The notes under the pieces are model-generated. The model was not told the DNA's origin and ran no database searches. It saw nothing but the letters and a program-made list of their open reading frames with translations. Shown in pieces: positions 55,735 through 64,000 of a stretch of DNA of 64,000 bases. Position numbers and translations under genes: made by a program. Source of the stretch: Clavaria fumosa (taxonomy: Eukaryota; Basidiomycota; Agaricomycetes; Agaricales; Clavariaceae); contig OX637795.1 in the NCBI GenBank assembly GCA_951802425.1, forward strand, positions 496,001 through 560,000. The letters are read 5' to 3'. The first letter of the stretch is position 1. The number at the start of each line of letters is the position of its first letter.

Positions 55735-56350
55735 GTGATGCAACACAGTGGGGATGAGGGGATGGAGGTGATGGAGGTGATGGAGGTGATGGAGGTGATG
55801 CAATGCAGCAGGGGATGAGGGGATGGAGGTGATGCAATGCAGCAGGGGATGAGGGGATGGAGGTGATGCAATGTGGCAGGGGACAAGGGGATGGAGGTGA
55901 TGCAATGCAGCAGGGGATGAGGGGATGGAGGTGATGCAATGTGGCAGGGGACAAGGGGATGGAGGTGATGCAATGCAGTGGGGGATGAAGGGATGGAGGT
56001 GATGCAACATGGTGGGGGATGAGGTGATGGAGGTGATACACCACAGCAGGGGAAGAGGGGATGGAGGTGATGCAACACTGTGGGGGATGAGGGGATGGAG
56101 GTGATGCACCACTGTGGGGGATGAGGGGATGGAGGTGATGCAATGCAGCAGGGGATGAGGGGATGGAGGTGATGCAACGCAGCAGGGGATGAGGGGATGG
56201 AGGTGATGCAACATGGCAGGGATGAGGGGATGGAGGTGATGCAATGTGGCAGGGGATGAGGGGATGGAGGTGATGCAACATGGAAGGGATGAGGGGATGG
56301 AGGTGATGCAACATGGCAGGGATGAGGGGATGGAGGTGATGCAACATGGC
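55735..56350 (+). repeat. Subterminal minisatellite of the KDZ element, right
   Basis: About 20 units of GGGGATGAGGGGATGGAGGTGATGCAATGCAGCA-type sequence (around 31 bp). Long minus-strand open frames of HHLHPLIP repeats come from it and are not genes. Counterpart of 33574-34960. Confidence 0.85.
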
Positions 56351-56443
56351 AGGGGATGGCAACTTGCCATTGAGGTTGCATCACACACTTATGGTAATTG
56401 CAATAAAATGTTGCATTACAATGCTCACATCTGGTGTGAGCGC

Positions 56444-56845
56444 TCTCCTGAATTTGAGGTGTGGATCCGACTCCTCGACAAGAAAAGGGAGGAGGAAGCT
56501 CGTTTGGACCCAAAGAGAAAATGGCGTGAGCGTGTGCGAGTAGTCCCCGAGGTCCAGAAGGCAACAGAGTTCCCTGCACTTCCACTGGGGATGCCCATTG
56601 ACTATTTCAATCCTGGATACTTTAACCAATTGCAGCCTCGACTCCGCAAGTGCATCACAACTGGGAAACTGGCCCTTATACCTGATGTGTCTCTTTCATT
56701 CACATCCCATCAAGATGAGGAGCTCACTGACCACCAGTTTATGGACAAGTATGCACAATCTATTTTGGAGAAATACTTACTGGTAGATGATGAAGAGTTT
56801 GATGATGATGATGATGAGGAGGAGGAGGAGGAGGAAACCTTTTGA
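56444..56845 (+). pseudogene. Gene D, C-terminal part
   Basis: Continues RPER with SPEFEVWIRLLDKKREEEARL, then RERVRVVPE, FPALPLGMPIDYFNPGYFNQLQP and IPDVSLSFTSHQDEELTDHQFM. It ends in an acidic run (DDDDDEEEEEEETF). 402 bases in frame with the left part once the KDZ element is removed. PIDYFNP and ...LPDV.. are features I associate with the same Agaricomycete family as the left part. Confidence 0.75.
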
Positions 56846-56926
56846 ATATCTTCATAAAATATAATCTCCATAGTGTCATGACAAAATTGCATATAGTTTC
56901 ATATGATTTAACATCTGTTACGATTA

Positions 56927-57101
56927 CAACACAGATGGGCAGGAGCACAATCACAATGCACGACAGATAGCCACTGCAGAACAGTCACAAGTGTGACATT
57001 TGTGACGGGACAGACAATTATACAGGTAACTGCGGCGAAACTTAACAGGTAAGTTCACATGACATGTGGCTGACTGATTCTACAGCTATTTGTGCGCCGT
57101 G
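56927..57101 (-). repeat. Right TIR of the outer element
   Basis: Mirror of 31268-31442; about 93% alike; ends TGTGCGCCGTG followed by AGG. Confidence 0.9.
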
Positions 57102-57178
57102 AGGGATATCGTAGACAATCGTGACTTAAGTCGTCCACGTCGGCACGTCGCCTTCAACCCCATCTTTCATGTTTTCAG

Positions 57179-57412
57179 AACGACTGGGCTCCAGCCGAAC
57201 TGGTCAAACAATATCTCAGTAATCGCAGGAAAAGCAACTCACATAAGAGACGACTACTGCCCGGAGCACCGGAACAGGCGAAGAGGCGCCGTCGGACTGA
57301 TAAAGCGACCTCAGGTGATGAAGATAGCAACGATGCTGACGAAGAGCAGGAATATGATGTCCAGAATGCGGCGGGTGGTGAGGGCAGTGAGGGAGAAAGC
57401 ATGGATTGTTGA
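57179..57412 (+). pseudogene. Gene C, exon 3
   Basis: Begins after a TTTTCAG acceptor: NDWAPAELVKQYLSNRRKSNS, a basic KRRRRTDK stretch and an acidic end (DEEQEYD...GESMDC). The WA..E..K.YL.N pattern recurs at the C-terminus of Agaricomycete hypothetical proteins next to transposases. The phase fits exon 2. The intron would be 84 bp without the inserted element. Confidence 0.65.
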
Positions 57413-58180
57413 CCAGATGGACGTTTAGATTGGATAGGCTGATAAAATGGACATCGAGTGCAACAAACTTGAGGCATGGTGAAGTCGTGTAATTGAGTGT
57501 CATACATAGACGTCGAGCGCGACAAACTTGAGGCATGGTGAAGCGTGTATTTGAGTGCCATGCTAGTTGAACCCGATGACTTGCAACGCTTTCTGCACAT
57601 CGTCGGGCTAAGCCTTCGGGCGCTCATCATTGCCTGTCCCCAACATCCCCAACATCCCCAACATCAGTGCCGTACGCAGATGATGACAATTTTGGTTTAG
57701 GATACTGACGACGCCGCTATTTTGATGCTTTTGCGCAATGCGCCTCATTATTGTTACATTTTCTATGCTATCTATTAACTGGCTAGTATAAAGTATGCCG
57801 ACGACGGTCAGCGGTTGAGGATTGCGCGATGATGTGGTTGGAAGCGAGAAGAAAAAAACATTACCAAACAACCCCCCCTGCTTGCTTACGCCCCACGCTT
57901 CGGTAACTGCCGAGTGCAGTCTGCACACATATGGAAACGCCATGTTCGCGTCGACGGTCTGGGTCACACCCACCACTCTTCACGCGCGAGGTGCTCGAGA
58001 TGACACAGGTCAGTGAGCGCCTTCCGAGTCGTGCTTGCGCTGCACTTCACCTACAGCAAGGCATAGTACTTAGTAGCAGCAGCAGCTGGCAGCAACGGTT
58101 CGTCCCCATCCCTTCTCCCCTCGACCCATCGTTTTTCAGTCCAATTCGTGGCAACGACAGCGGGAGCAACAGCAGCGTGC
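57413..58180. other. Region after gene C
   Basis: A tandem duplication of about 75 bp (ACAAACTTGAGGCATGGTGAAG at 57465 and 57522) and a triple CCCCAACAT near 57640. A 26-bp motif at about 57926-57952 (ATATGGAAACGCCATGTTCG) is repeated inverted at about 63968-63990. No gene can be supported. Confidence 0.45.
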
Positions 58181-58790
58181 GGCGACAACAATGACAGAAT
58201 GACAATACCTGCTACACGGGCCGGCGACGGCTGCAGCAGCTGACAATCACCAGCAGCCGACGAGGACGACGCACCAGCGGCTAACGACGACGACGACGCA
58301 CCTGCAGCCCACGGAGACGACAACCGACGACGGCAGCAGTGGCCGACGATGAGACGCACCAGCAGCCAATGACGACCGACGACGGCAGCAGTGGCCGACG
58401 GTGAGACTGGCAGCAGCGGCCGACGACGACGACGACGCACCAGCAGCTAACGACGACGATCGACGACGGCAGCAGCGGCCGACGATGACGACGCACCAGC
58501 AGCCAACGACGACGACGACGACGCACCAGCAGCCAACGACGACGACTGACGACGGCAGCAGCGGCCGACGATGACGACGCACCAGCAGCTAACGATGACG
58601 ACGGCCCAGCAGCTAACGACGACGATGGCGCACCAGCAGCCAACGACGACGATCGACGACGGCAGCAGCGGCCGACGATGACGATCGACGACAGCTGCCG
58701 CTGCTGCTGCTGCAGGGGCCAGCGGCTTCAGCAGCCAGCGACGGCAATAACAACAATGGTGGCTGCGGCAGAGGCAACAGCATGCGGCAA
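58181..58790 (+). repeat. CGACGACGACGCACCAGCAG array
   Basis: Imperfect units of 30-50 bp with GACGACGCACCAGCAGCCAA and GACGGCAGCAGCGGCCGACG. Similar in type to the other GC-rich arrays. Open frames are composition artefacts. Confidence 0.8.
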
Positions 58791-58847
58791 CAATGGCGCA
58801 AGCCTCCGACAGTGGTCGCTGACCAACGGCGGGGACTTGGGCCATTG
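58791..58847. repeat. 57-bp hairpin module, second copy
   Basis: CAATGGCGCAAGCC ... GGGGACTTGGGCCATTG; same length and frame of matches as 42999-43055. Confidence 0.7.
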
Positions 58848-59053
58848 GTGGCAGCTGGGCAAGTGGCAGCTGGGCAGGGAGTGGCAGTGGCGGCAGCAGG
58901 GCGGGGAACGGAGGTGGCAGTAGGGCGAGGAGTGAGAATGGCAGCAGCGCAGCAAGGGCAGGCGTGAGCAGCCATGAACAAGCTTGTCGTTGTTGCCAAT
59001 GATGAGGAGAACGGCGCGAAGTTCGTGTCTGTTATCAGTTCAGCTGCAATTTT

Positions 59054-59620
59054 TTAGATGACCGAAAGTTGTCCATTGCTTTCAGTCTTGGAGCCAGAGG
59101 TACTGGAGGCGCCTGAGGCAGAGACAGTTGACATACATGAACCGCTGAAATGAACGAAGCAAAAACAAGGATTGATGATACTGTTGTAAACCAGGAGAGG
59201 CCGCCGACCAAAACGACTCAAGACATTGCTGCTCTCTGAATCCTCCATCCGCACCCCATATTTTCCTCGCGCTCTCGCAACAAAAGACAAAGTCAGTAAT
59301 CTCTCCACCCTCCTGGAACCTGACCTGCTTGTCCCTTGTTCCCGCCTACGCCAAACAACTGCGCGCACGAATCGTACACCACCTTGTTCACCTTGAAAGA
59401 GTCGCCGAGAGAGATGGTGGATCGTCGATGATGGCATGCCGCCGAGCCCGAGGAGTGCGCCGTCTGGATGCACAGCTAAGGATGTGAACGGCTTGTCGGA
59501 TGCGACTGAGCGGAAGATCAGCTTGTTGGCAAATAATTCGTGGAGGGAGTACGTCTTATCGAGAGAACTGAGGGCAAGAAGGGTTGATGTGGGATGGCTA
59601 GACCCATGATCTGTGGATAC
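59054..59620 (-). pseudogene. Possible WD40 (Prp19-like) gene fragment
   Basis: On the minus strand, SSHPTSTLLALSSLDKTYSLHE is followed by SDKPFTSLAVHPDGALLGLGG and SSTIHHLS. The HPDG.LLG.G..SSTI pattern is like a WD40 blade as seen in Prp19-type proteins. The frame then breaks and the downstream part (59240-59054) shows no further blade. It could also be another beta-propeller or chance. Confidence 0.35.
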
Positions 59621-59856
59621 GAATATTTAAAAGTATATACTCTGGAGTAAAAAATTGTTTTGAATGAAAAATGGACTCACGGGAGAGGACCACCGTTATC
59701 ATAGCCACTGCCGCCCATAATCATACTCATTCTCATCATTACCGCAGCCACCTGCAGGCGCAGTGCACCAATGCCCTTCCCAGATGCCAAGCAGTCACAG
59801 CGGTGGGCAGTGACGATGTCCATGAAGGATTGTATAATGAAGCAGACATGTATTTA

Positions 59857-60216
59857 ATGTATTTTTCAGGAAACCTTATAAATCATAAAACACGTGACTA
59901 TTCTGCGGTCAGATGTCGGCACTGCGATATCTTGACAACGACTGAAGCTAATCTATACTACAATTTAACATCGATCATGTGACACAAGACAAAAGCACAT
60001 GATACAAACGACAAACCTCAAGCCTCAAGCCTCATTTTGGTGGGGCCCCCTGAGCGCAGTGATGGGAGGATCCAGGTAGTAAACAACAAATAGTGCTGCA
60101 ACCGTAGCGTAGCACAGGTTAGCTGCTAGTAGCATACAAATTAGCAGAAAATGATCGCACAGACCAGTGCTATCCTGTAAAGTTAGAGCGACATGGAAAT
60201 TTGAAAGTTTTTTTTG
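59857..60216 (+). repeat. Left TIR of the mariner-type element, interrupted
   Basis: Outer part 59857-59951 and inner part about 60126-60216 (TAGCATACAAATTAGC to CTTTCAAATTTCCATG) pair with 63742-63560. The 170 bp between are absent from the right end. Confidence 0.8.
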
Positions 60217-60304
60217 TTTGGCAATTTGAACCTGCATGTCACAGCATCAACCATGATGTCTATCATGTGTTTAGCTCTCGTTCATCAACCACGACATCCC
60301 GCAG

Positions 60305-61499
60305 ATGGTCGCAGGTAGCTCGTTGTCCCCCGAGATCCACCGGATAGTAGTTCGATTGTCAGCAATCCTTACCCGGGAACAGATCTCAACATACACTGGG
60401 ATCTCAATCACTGCCGTTCACAATATCCTCAATTACTTCGAGAAGCACCAGACAATCAGAGCAGGTGAGGATGGCAAAGAGAAGGAGAGGAAGAAATCAC
60501 AAAGACAGCTGAGAGATGTCGATGTCCAGGTGTGTTCCTGCAATTATCATTTTCATTCTATGCTAACCTGAATGCTAGTATCTCTTGGATCGTGTCAAAC
60601 GTTGCCCTGATTTATACCTCGACGAGCTGCAAGAGCTGCTGGCCAGAGACTGTGGAGCTGCTGCTTCTATAGCAACAGTTTGGAGGAAGCTGAAACTGGC
60701 CGGACTCACGAAAAAGAAGGTATGGAGCCTATTTCTGTCGATCCAAACTTATTTTTCTAAAATTCTCAATACCAGCTCACCCGTGTTGCAGCAGAACGAT
60801 CTGAAGAAAAGCGGCTCAATTACCTTTCAAAAATTGGCGAATACGATCCAGAGCAGCTTGTTTTTATCGATGAGAGTTCCGTTGACCGTCGCACTTCTTA
60901 CCGCACGTATGCATGGGCTTCTCGTGGGACGCAAGCGAAACGCAAGGCTTATTTTGTACATGGAAAGCGGTAAGTTGTCATATTATAATAGATTTAGCAG
61001 CTTATGATGTTTTACTTGAAGTTTTTCCATCCTCCCAGCGCTCTCTTTGACCGGAATTATACATTGCGACATCGTCGAAGGCTCCTACTGCACTACGACC
61101 ATTTACAACTTCATCAACACTCTCTTGGACTCCATGCAGCCTTTCCCAGCTCCCAACTCTGTCATTGTTATGGATAATTGCCGGATCCACAAGCATCCGG
61201 AGATCCAGCAGCTAATTTGTCGACGGTATGTCTATTTTTCAATTCTATGTTATAATTTGCTAATGTTCCATCGTAGGGGCATGCGTTGCATATTTTTGCC
61301 TCCCTATTCTCCCGACCTCAACCCTATTGAGCTCACCTTCTCTTTTATGAAATATAATCTCCGTCGTGCTGGTCACTATGTTCGAATGGCGATGACAGAG
61401 ATGGGTGATGTCGAGTCCCATAAAGTCATCCTCGAGGCTCTTCTTGCGGCAACCCCGGAGCACGCTTTCGGCTGGTACAAGCATTGCGGTTACGTCTAG
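60305..61499 (+). CDS. Tc1/mariner (IS630-type) DD34E transposase
   Basis: Cuts and joins the element at TA sites. Five exons: 60305-60529, 60579-60719, 60776-60969, 61022-61225 and 61277-61499. All GT-AG introns (49-56 bp) and phases close, giving 328 residues, a normal length. The N-terminus has a helix-turn-helix (REQISTYTGISITAVHNILNYF) and a second helical segment (LDELQELLARDCGAAASIATVWRKL). Catalytic residues: D in VFIDESSVDRR, D in VIVMDNCRIHK, E in SPDLNPIELTF; the last two are 34 residues apart. No stops or frameshifts, so it may be active. The start chosen is the first ATG before SLSPEIHRIVVRL. Confidence 0.9.
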
Positions 61500-61604
61500 T
61501 TCCTGTTTGTTCATTTTTTTTTACGTCTCATACCGCACATGTTGTAAATAAAAGTTTTTGAATGGATGTATGCCTACCCCCCCCTCCATCTCGAATCCAG
61601 CACC

Positions 61605-63485
61605 ATGGTAAAGCAAAGCAAGGTGAAAGTAGCAGCCAAACCCACTCCTGGACGATGCGAATGGTGCAAGACGCAGAAGAAGAAGTGTATGTACGCACCT
61701 GGCTCCTCCATATGCAATGGCTGCATGTCTCGTGGCCGTGCATGCATTCTGGCCATCGCGCGTTCATCGGCATCTCCCGCTGCAACAACTCCAGCGCCTT
61801 CGTCTCAACCTGCACGGCCCAGCAAGCCTGCTCCCGCCCGAACGCCTGGCCGTCTAAGGAGGACCAAGCTAGCTGTGGTACCTGAGGTTGACGATGAGGA
61901 ATTCGACCCCCCAGGTAAGCAATATCTCATATACCTCTATCTGCTAACATATTCTACAGATTCTATCAATGTTGACTCTGAGAGCGAGGAAAATTTCGAC
62001 CTAAACATTGGAGAGGATGAAGACGAGGAAGAAGACGAACTTGATGAACTCGATGACCCCGAAGAGAAGACAGAGGAGCCAAGTTTGAGCTACGACGAAC
62101 CTGATGTAACCCCCCAGCCAAAACGGAGGACCAATCCTCCGACGATGCAACAAACGATGAGACTGGCAGTCCCCCCAAAGAATAAGAGCAAAGAGCTGGA
62201 GCAAGAGCAAGAATACAACCCTTTGACTCACTGTGAGTCGTACGTATTAGCTTTCCACGTTATGCACTAACATTTTTCAGTCTTCTCTGTCGACGCCGTC
62301 GTGCTACTCAAAGATGGCACCAAATCACCTTTGATTGTCCATTCTACAACTGCCTTTGAAGGACTTCGAGCTAAAATCATGGAGAAACTCGACTGCTACA
62401 CACTCAAACTGCAGTATCGCCTGGAGAACGACAAGCCGAAGGAGGGATCCACATCGATCCAATCCGAAGAAGATTTTACGTACTTCATGGATCGCATGCA
62501 TTCACTTTCAGTCCCTCAGAAGACAGCAAGTGGGAAAGCGTCCTTGAGAACAATCAAACCGTTCCGCATCGTATTCGAAAACGCTCACAATAAGCAATCA
62601 GATCAGCCTGTCGACAGCGGTAAGAAGTCCAGCAAGCTGGTAAGCAACCTCCTGAGCTATTCGATACATAACTGATTGTATCGTTAGGCCAGATCCACCC
62701 CACCACATTCAGCGGTGAACGAGCCATCAGACAAACTTCGGGCAAGGAAAGACGCCGTAATCGCACAGCTACATGAGCGTTATCAATGCGAAAGGCATTC
62801 AACTGGGACGACTGCGCAGTACTGCTACAACCCGAGCGGCTCGTTGTGCTACAGACTCACGATGTCGGACCTAAATTACTGGGCCATGGACGTAGTGCGT
62901 TACCACATCTCTATAACGTCTCAATTCAAACTCATTACCACCCAGATTTCTCAAGAAACGGATACAACGATCATGCAGAAGCCAGACACGCTTTTCCTCA
63001 ATGTAGCCCGGGACACAAAGCACCCGAAGACGCTACCTGGTACACTCCCATACATGATCGTTCCTGCTGCGCCCTATCTGCCGGCACAAGGTTATCCACA
63101 TCCCGAACAGCTGCAGCCCCCTTATCACCCTCCCACACCGCTCTCAGCACAGTCAAATCCCACTCTGGCTGTCGCACCTCCCACTCCGGCCGTCACACCT
63201 CCCACAGCAACTCCCTCTTTGCCAGCCCCAGTTCCAATCCCTGAAATCACGCCCTGGCTCTTCAGCTTGAATGAGAACGTGCTCCGTAGAAGCCCTGACA
63301 TCGACTTCTCCATTTTCAGTGAGCCACTTTGCAAGAATGGATTCCGCCGCATCAACCAACTTGCAAGTGAATTTATTTCCGTTGACAGGCTGATGGATAT
63401 GCTTCAAACGAATTACGGGACGGTGGTTGAACTTCTTCAATATGCCAAGGATATAGAGGCCTGCCAGAAGGGCAAAGTTCGATAG
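61605..63485 (+). CDS. Zn2Cys6 and PB1-like protein carried by the mariner-type element
   Basis: Four exons: 61605-61914, 61960-62232, 62281-62639 and 62688-63485, GT-AG introns of 45-48 bp, phases close, 579 residues. Residues 18-45 (CEWC.{6}C.{8}C.{2}C.{6}C) follow the fungal Zn2Cys6 spacing C-x2-C-x6-C-x8-C-x2-C-x6-C. A strongly acidic segment follows (EDEDEEEDELDELDD). Then comes a ubiquitin-like stretch (VDAVVLLKDGTKSPLIVHST...FEGLRAKIMEKL...LKLQYRLENDKP...SEEDFTYFMDRM) that resembles a PB1 domain. A proline-rich linker and a SAM-like end (FRRINQLASEFISVDRLMDML...GTVVELLQYAKDIE) complete it. It could bind the TIRs or regulate expression. Mariner elements usually have one gene, so this is unusual. 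Confidence 0.8.
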
Positions 63486-63559
63486 ATTTACGGTTGTACA
63501 TTCGTATATAATGAAATATGGCTTGCTGAGACACGTGTGGTACCTGGTGCAAAAACTGC

Positions 63560-63742
63560 CAAAAAAAAACTTTCAAATTTCCATGTCGCTCTAACTTTAC
63601 AGGATAGCGCTGATCCGTGCGATCATTTTCCGCTAATTTGTATGCTATTAGCTTCAGTCGTTGTTGAGATATTGCAGTGCCGACATCTGACTGCAGAATA
63701 GTCACGTGTTTTATGATTTATAAGGTTTCCTGAAAAATACAG
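63560..63742 (-). repeat. Right TIR of the mariner-type element
   Basis: Continuous 183-bp TIR, reverse complement of the two left pieces; ends CCTGAAAAATACAG then TA. Confidence 0.85.
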
Positions 63743-63744
63743 TA

Positions 63745-64000
63745 AAGCATGTATGAAAAAGAACCGAATCAAAATATATATTCTTGACAAGATATTGACA
63801 AATGATTGAGCTCGTTGTTGGGGACGATGAGCACGAAGGTTCAGGACGGTGGGCGGGCGCATGATGGCAGTGACAGGCGTGGGAACACGGGGTTAACACG
63901 GGTGAGCCCTCTCGATACTTGTAAGGCCAGACCGAATATTAGGAATAAACTGGAATCTGAATGTGTGTACGCGAACATGGCGTTTCCATATATGTACAGA
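63745..64000. other. Right flank
   Basis: No gene. Ends with GCGAACATGGCGTTTCCATA, the inverted copy of the motif at 57926-57952; in the coding direction both would read NMAFPY, so a duplicated gene fragment is possible. Confidence 0.35.

Larger units (their letters stand above)
33490..56436. mobile_element. KDZ (Kyakuja-Dileera-Zisupton) transposon, nested insertions inside
   Basis: Inverted ends of about 75 bp: left CAGGCAATTCAAGCA, right (reverse complement) CACCAGATGTGAGCA, then both TAATGCAACATTT and CCATAAGTGTGTGATGCAA. Flanked by TGAGCGC at 33483-33489 and 56437-56443, a 7-bp TSD proven by the closing frame of gene D. It carries the KDZ transposase (minus), a 238-residue gene (minus), a viroplasmin-like gene (minus) and gene A (plus). 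Subtracting the insertions leaves about 10.5 kb. Confidence 0.85.
31268..57101. mobile_element. Outer TIR element carrying gene D, swollen to 25.8 kb by nested insertions
   Basis: Inverted repeats of about 175 bp (31268-31442 and 56927-57101, roughly 93% alike) start CACGGCGCACAAATAGC. AGG flanks both ends (31265-31267 and 57102-57104), a possible 3-bp TSD. CAC ends and a 3-bp TSD recall CACTA elements, but no transposase of that type is inside. It interrupts an intron of gene C. Without the KDZ element nested in gene D, it would be about 2.9 kb with a single gene. Confidence 0.8.
59857..63742 (+). mobile_element. Tc1/mariner-type element with two genes, 3.9 kb
   Basis: Inverted ends TGTATTTTTCAGGAAACCTT followed by ATAAATCATAAAACACGTGA, together about 180 bp of TIR. 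The left TIR is split by about 170 extra bases (59952-60125). TA flanks both ends (59855-59856 and 63743-63744). Genes: a DD34E transposase (60305-61499) and a Zn2Cys6 protein (61605-63485), same direction. Confidence 0.85.

Noticed and set aside
55565..56585. Minus-strand frames of repeated HHLHPLIPSSP
   Set aside because: Translation of the 31-bp minisatellite; not a gene.

Overview
This window is a nest of fungal transposable elements with no clear stretch of ordinary single-copy host DNA. Introns of about 45-60 bp, a CxC2-type KDZ transposase, a chromodomain Ty3/gypsy, a Ngaro retroelement, Helitrons and several protein families typical of mushroom-forming fungi all point to an Agaricomycete basidiomycete. 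I cannot name the species. No rRNA, tRNA gene or CRISPR array was seen.

Layout. 1-2657: 3' half of a chromodomain Ty3/gypsy element and its LTR. 2658-20842: a stack of Helitron 5' ends followed by three Helitrons (A, B, C) joined head to tail. A and B carry GC-rich low-complexity arrays with repeated intron-like modules. B has an in-frame RepHel deletion derivative and C a decayed full-length RepHel. 20846-29765: an 8.9-kb element with CATCAG...CTGATG ends and a 2-bp AA target duplication (TSD), split by a complete Ngaro tyrosine-recombinase retrotransposon (22211-28356). 29766-31257: a divergent gene pair that looks like part of a CACTA/tnp2-type transposon, one gene cut off by the 8.9-kb element.

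31268-57101: a 25.8-kb insertion in an intron of the second gene of that pair. Its outer shell is a ~2.9-kb element with 175-bp terminal inverted repeats (TIRs) carrying one gene (gene D). Gene D is split by a KDZ transposon (33490-56436). The KDZ element has its transposase plus three passenger genes, and was itself hit by two MITEs (hAT-like and CATCAG), a 9.7-kb copia element, a 683-bp palindromic TA element and a PIF-Harbinger derivative. The copia element, with LTRs differing at 1 of 358 bases, was hit in turn by a 662-bp TA element and a 4.0-kb CATCAG element, which contains a 90-bp CATCAG MITE. At most of these junctions the reading frame closes exactly when the insertion and one TSD copy are removed, so boundaries are firm.

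57413-64000: GC-rich arrays, a possible WD40 gene fragment, and a 3.9-kb Tc1/mariner-type element (59857-63742) carrying a five-exon DD34E transposase and a four-exon Zn2Cys6/PB1-like protein.

The genes do not form a metabolic pathway. They are transposition enzymes and accessory proteins of separate mobile elements. The most unusual points are the CATCAG/2-bp-TSD element group that moves large low-complexity arrays, the repeated intron-like modules in those arrays, the tandem Helitrons whose start codon is split by an intron, and the two-gene mariner element. All family names rest on motif recognition by eye; no database search was run.
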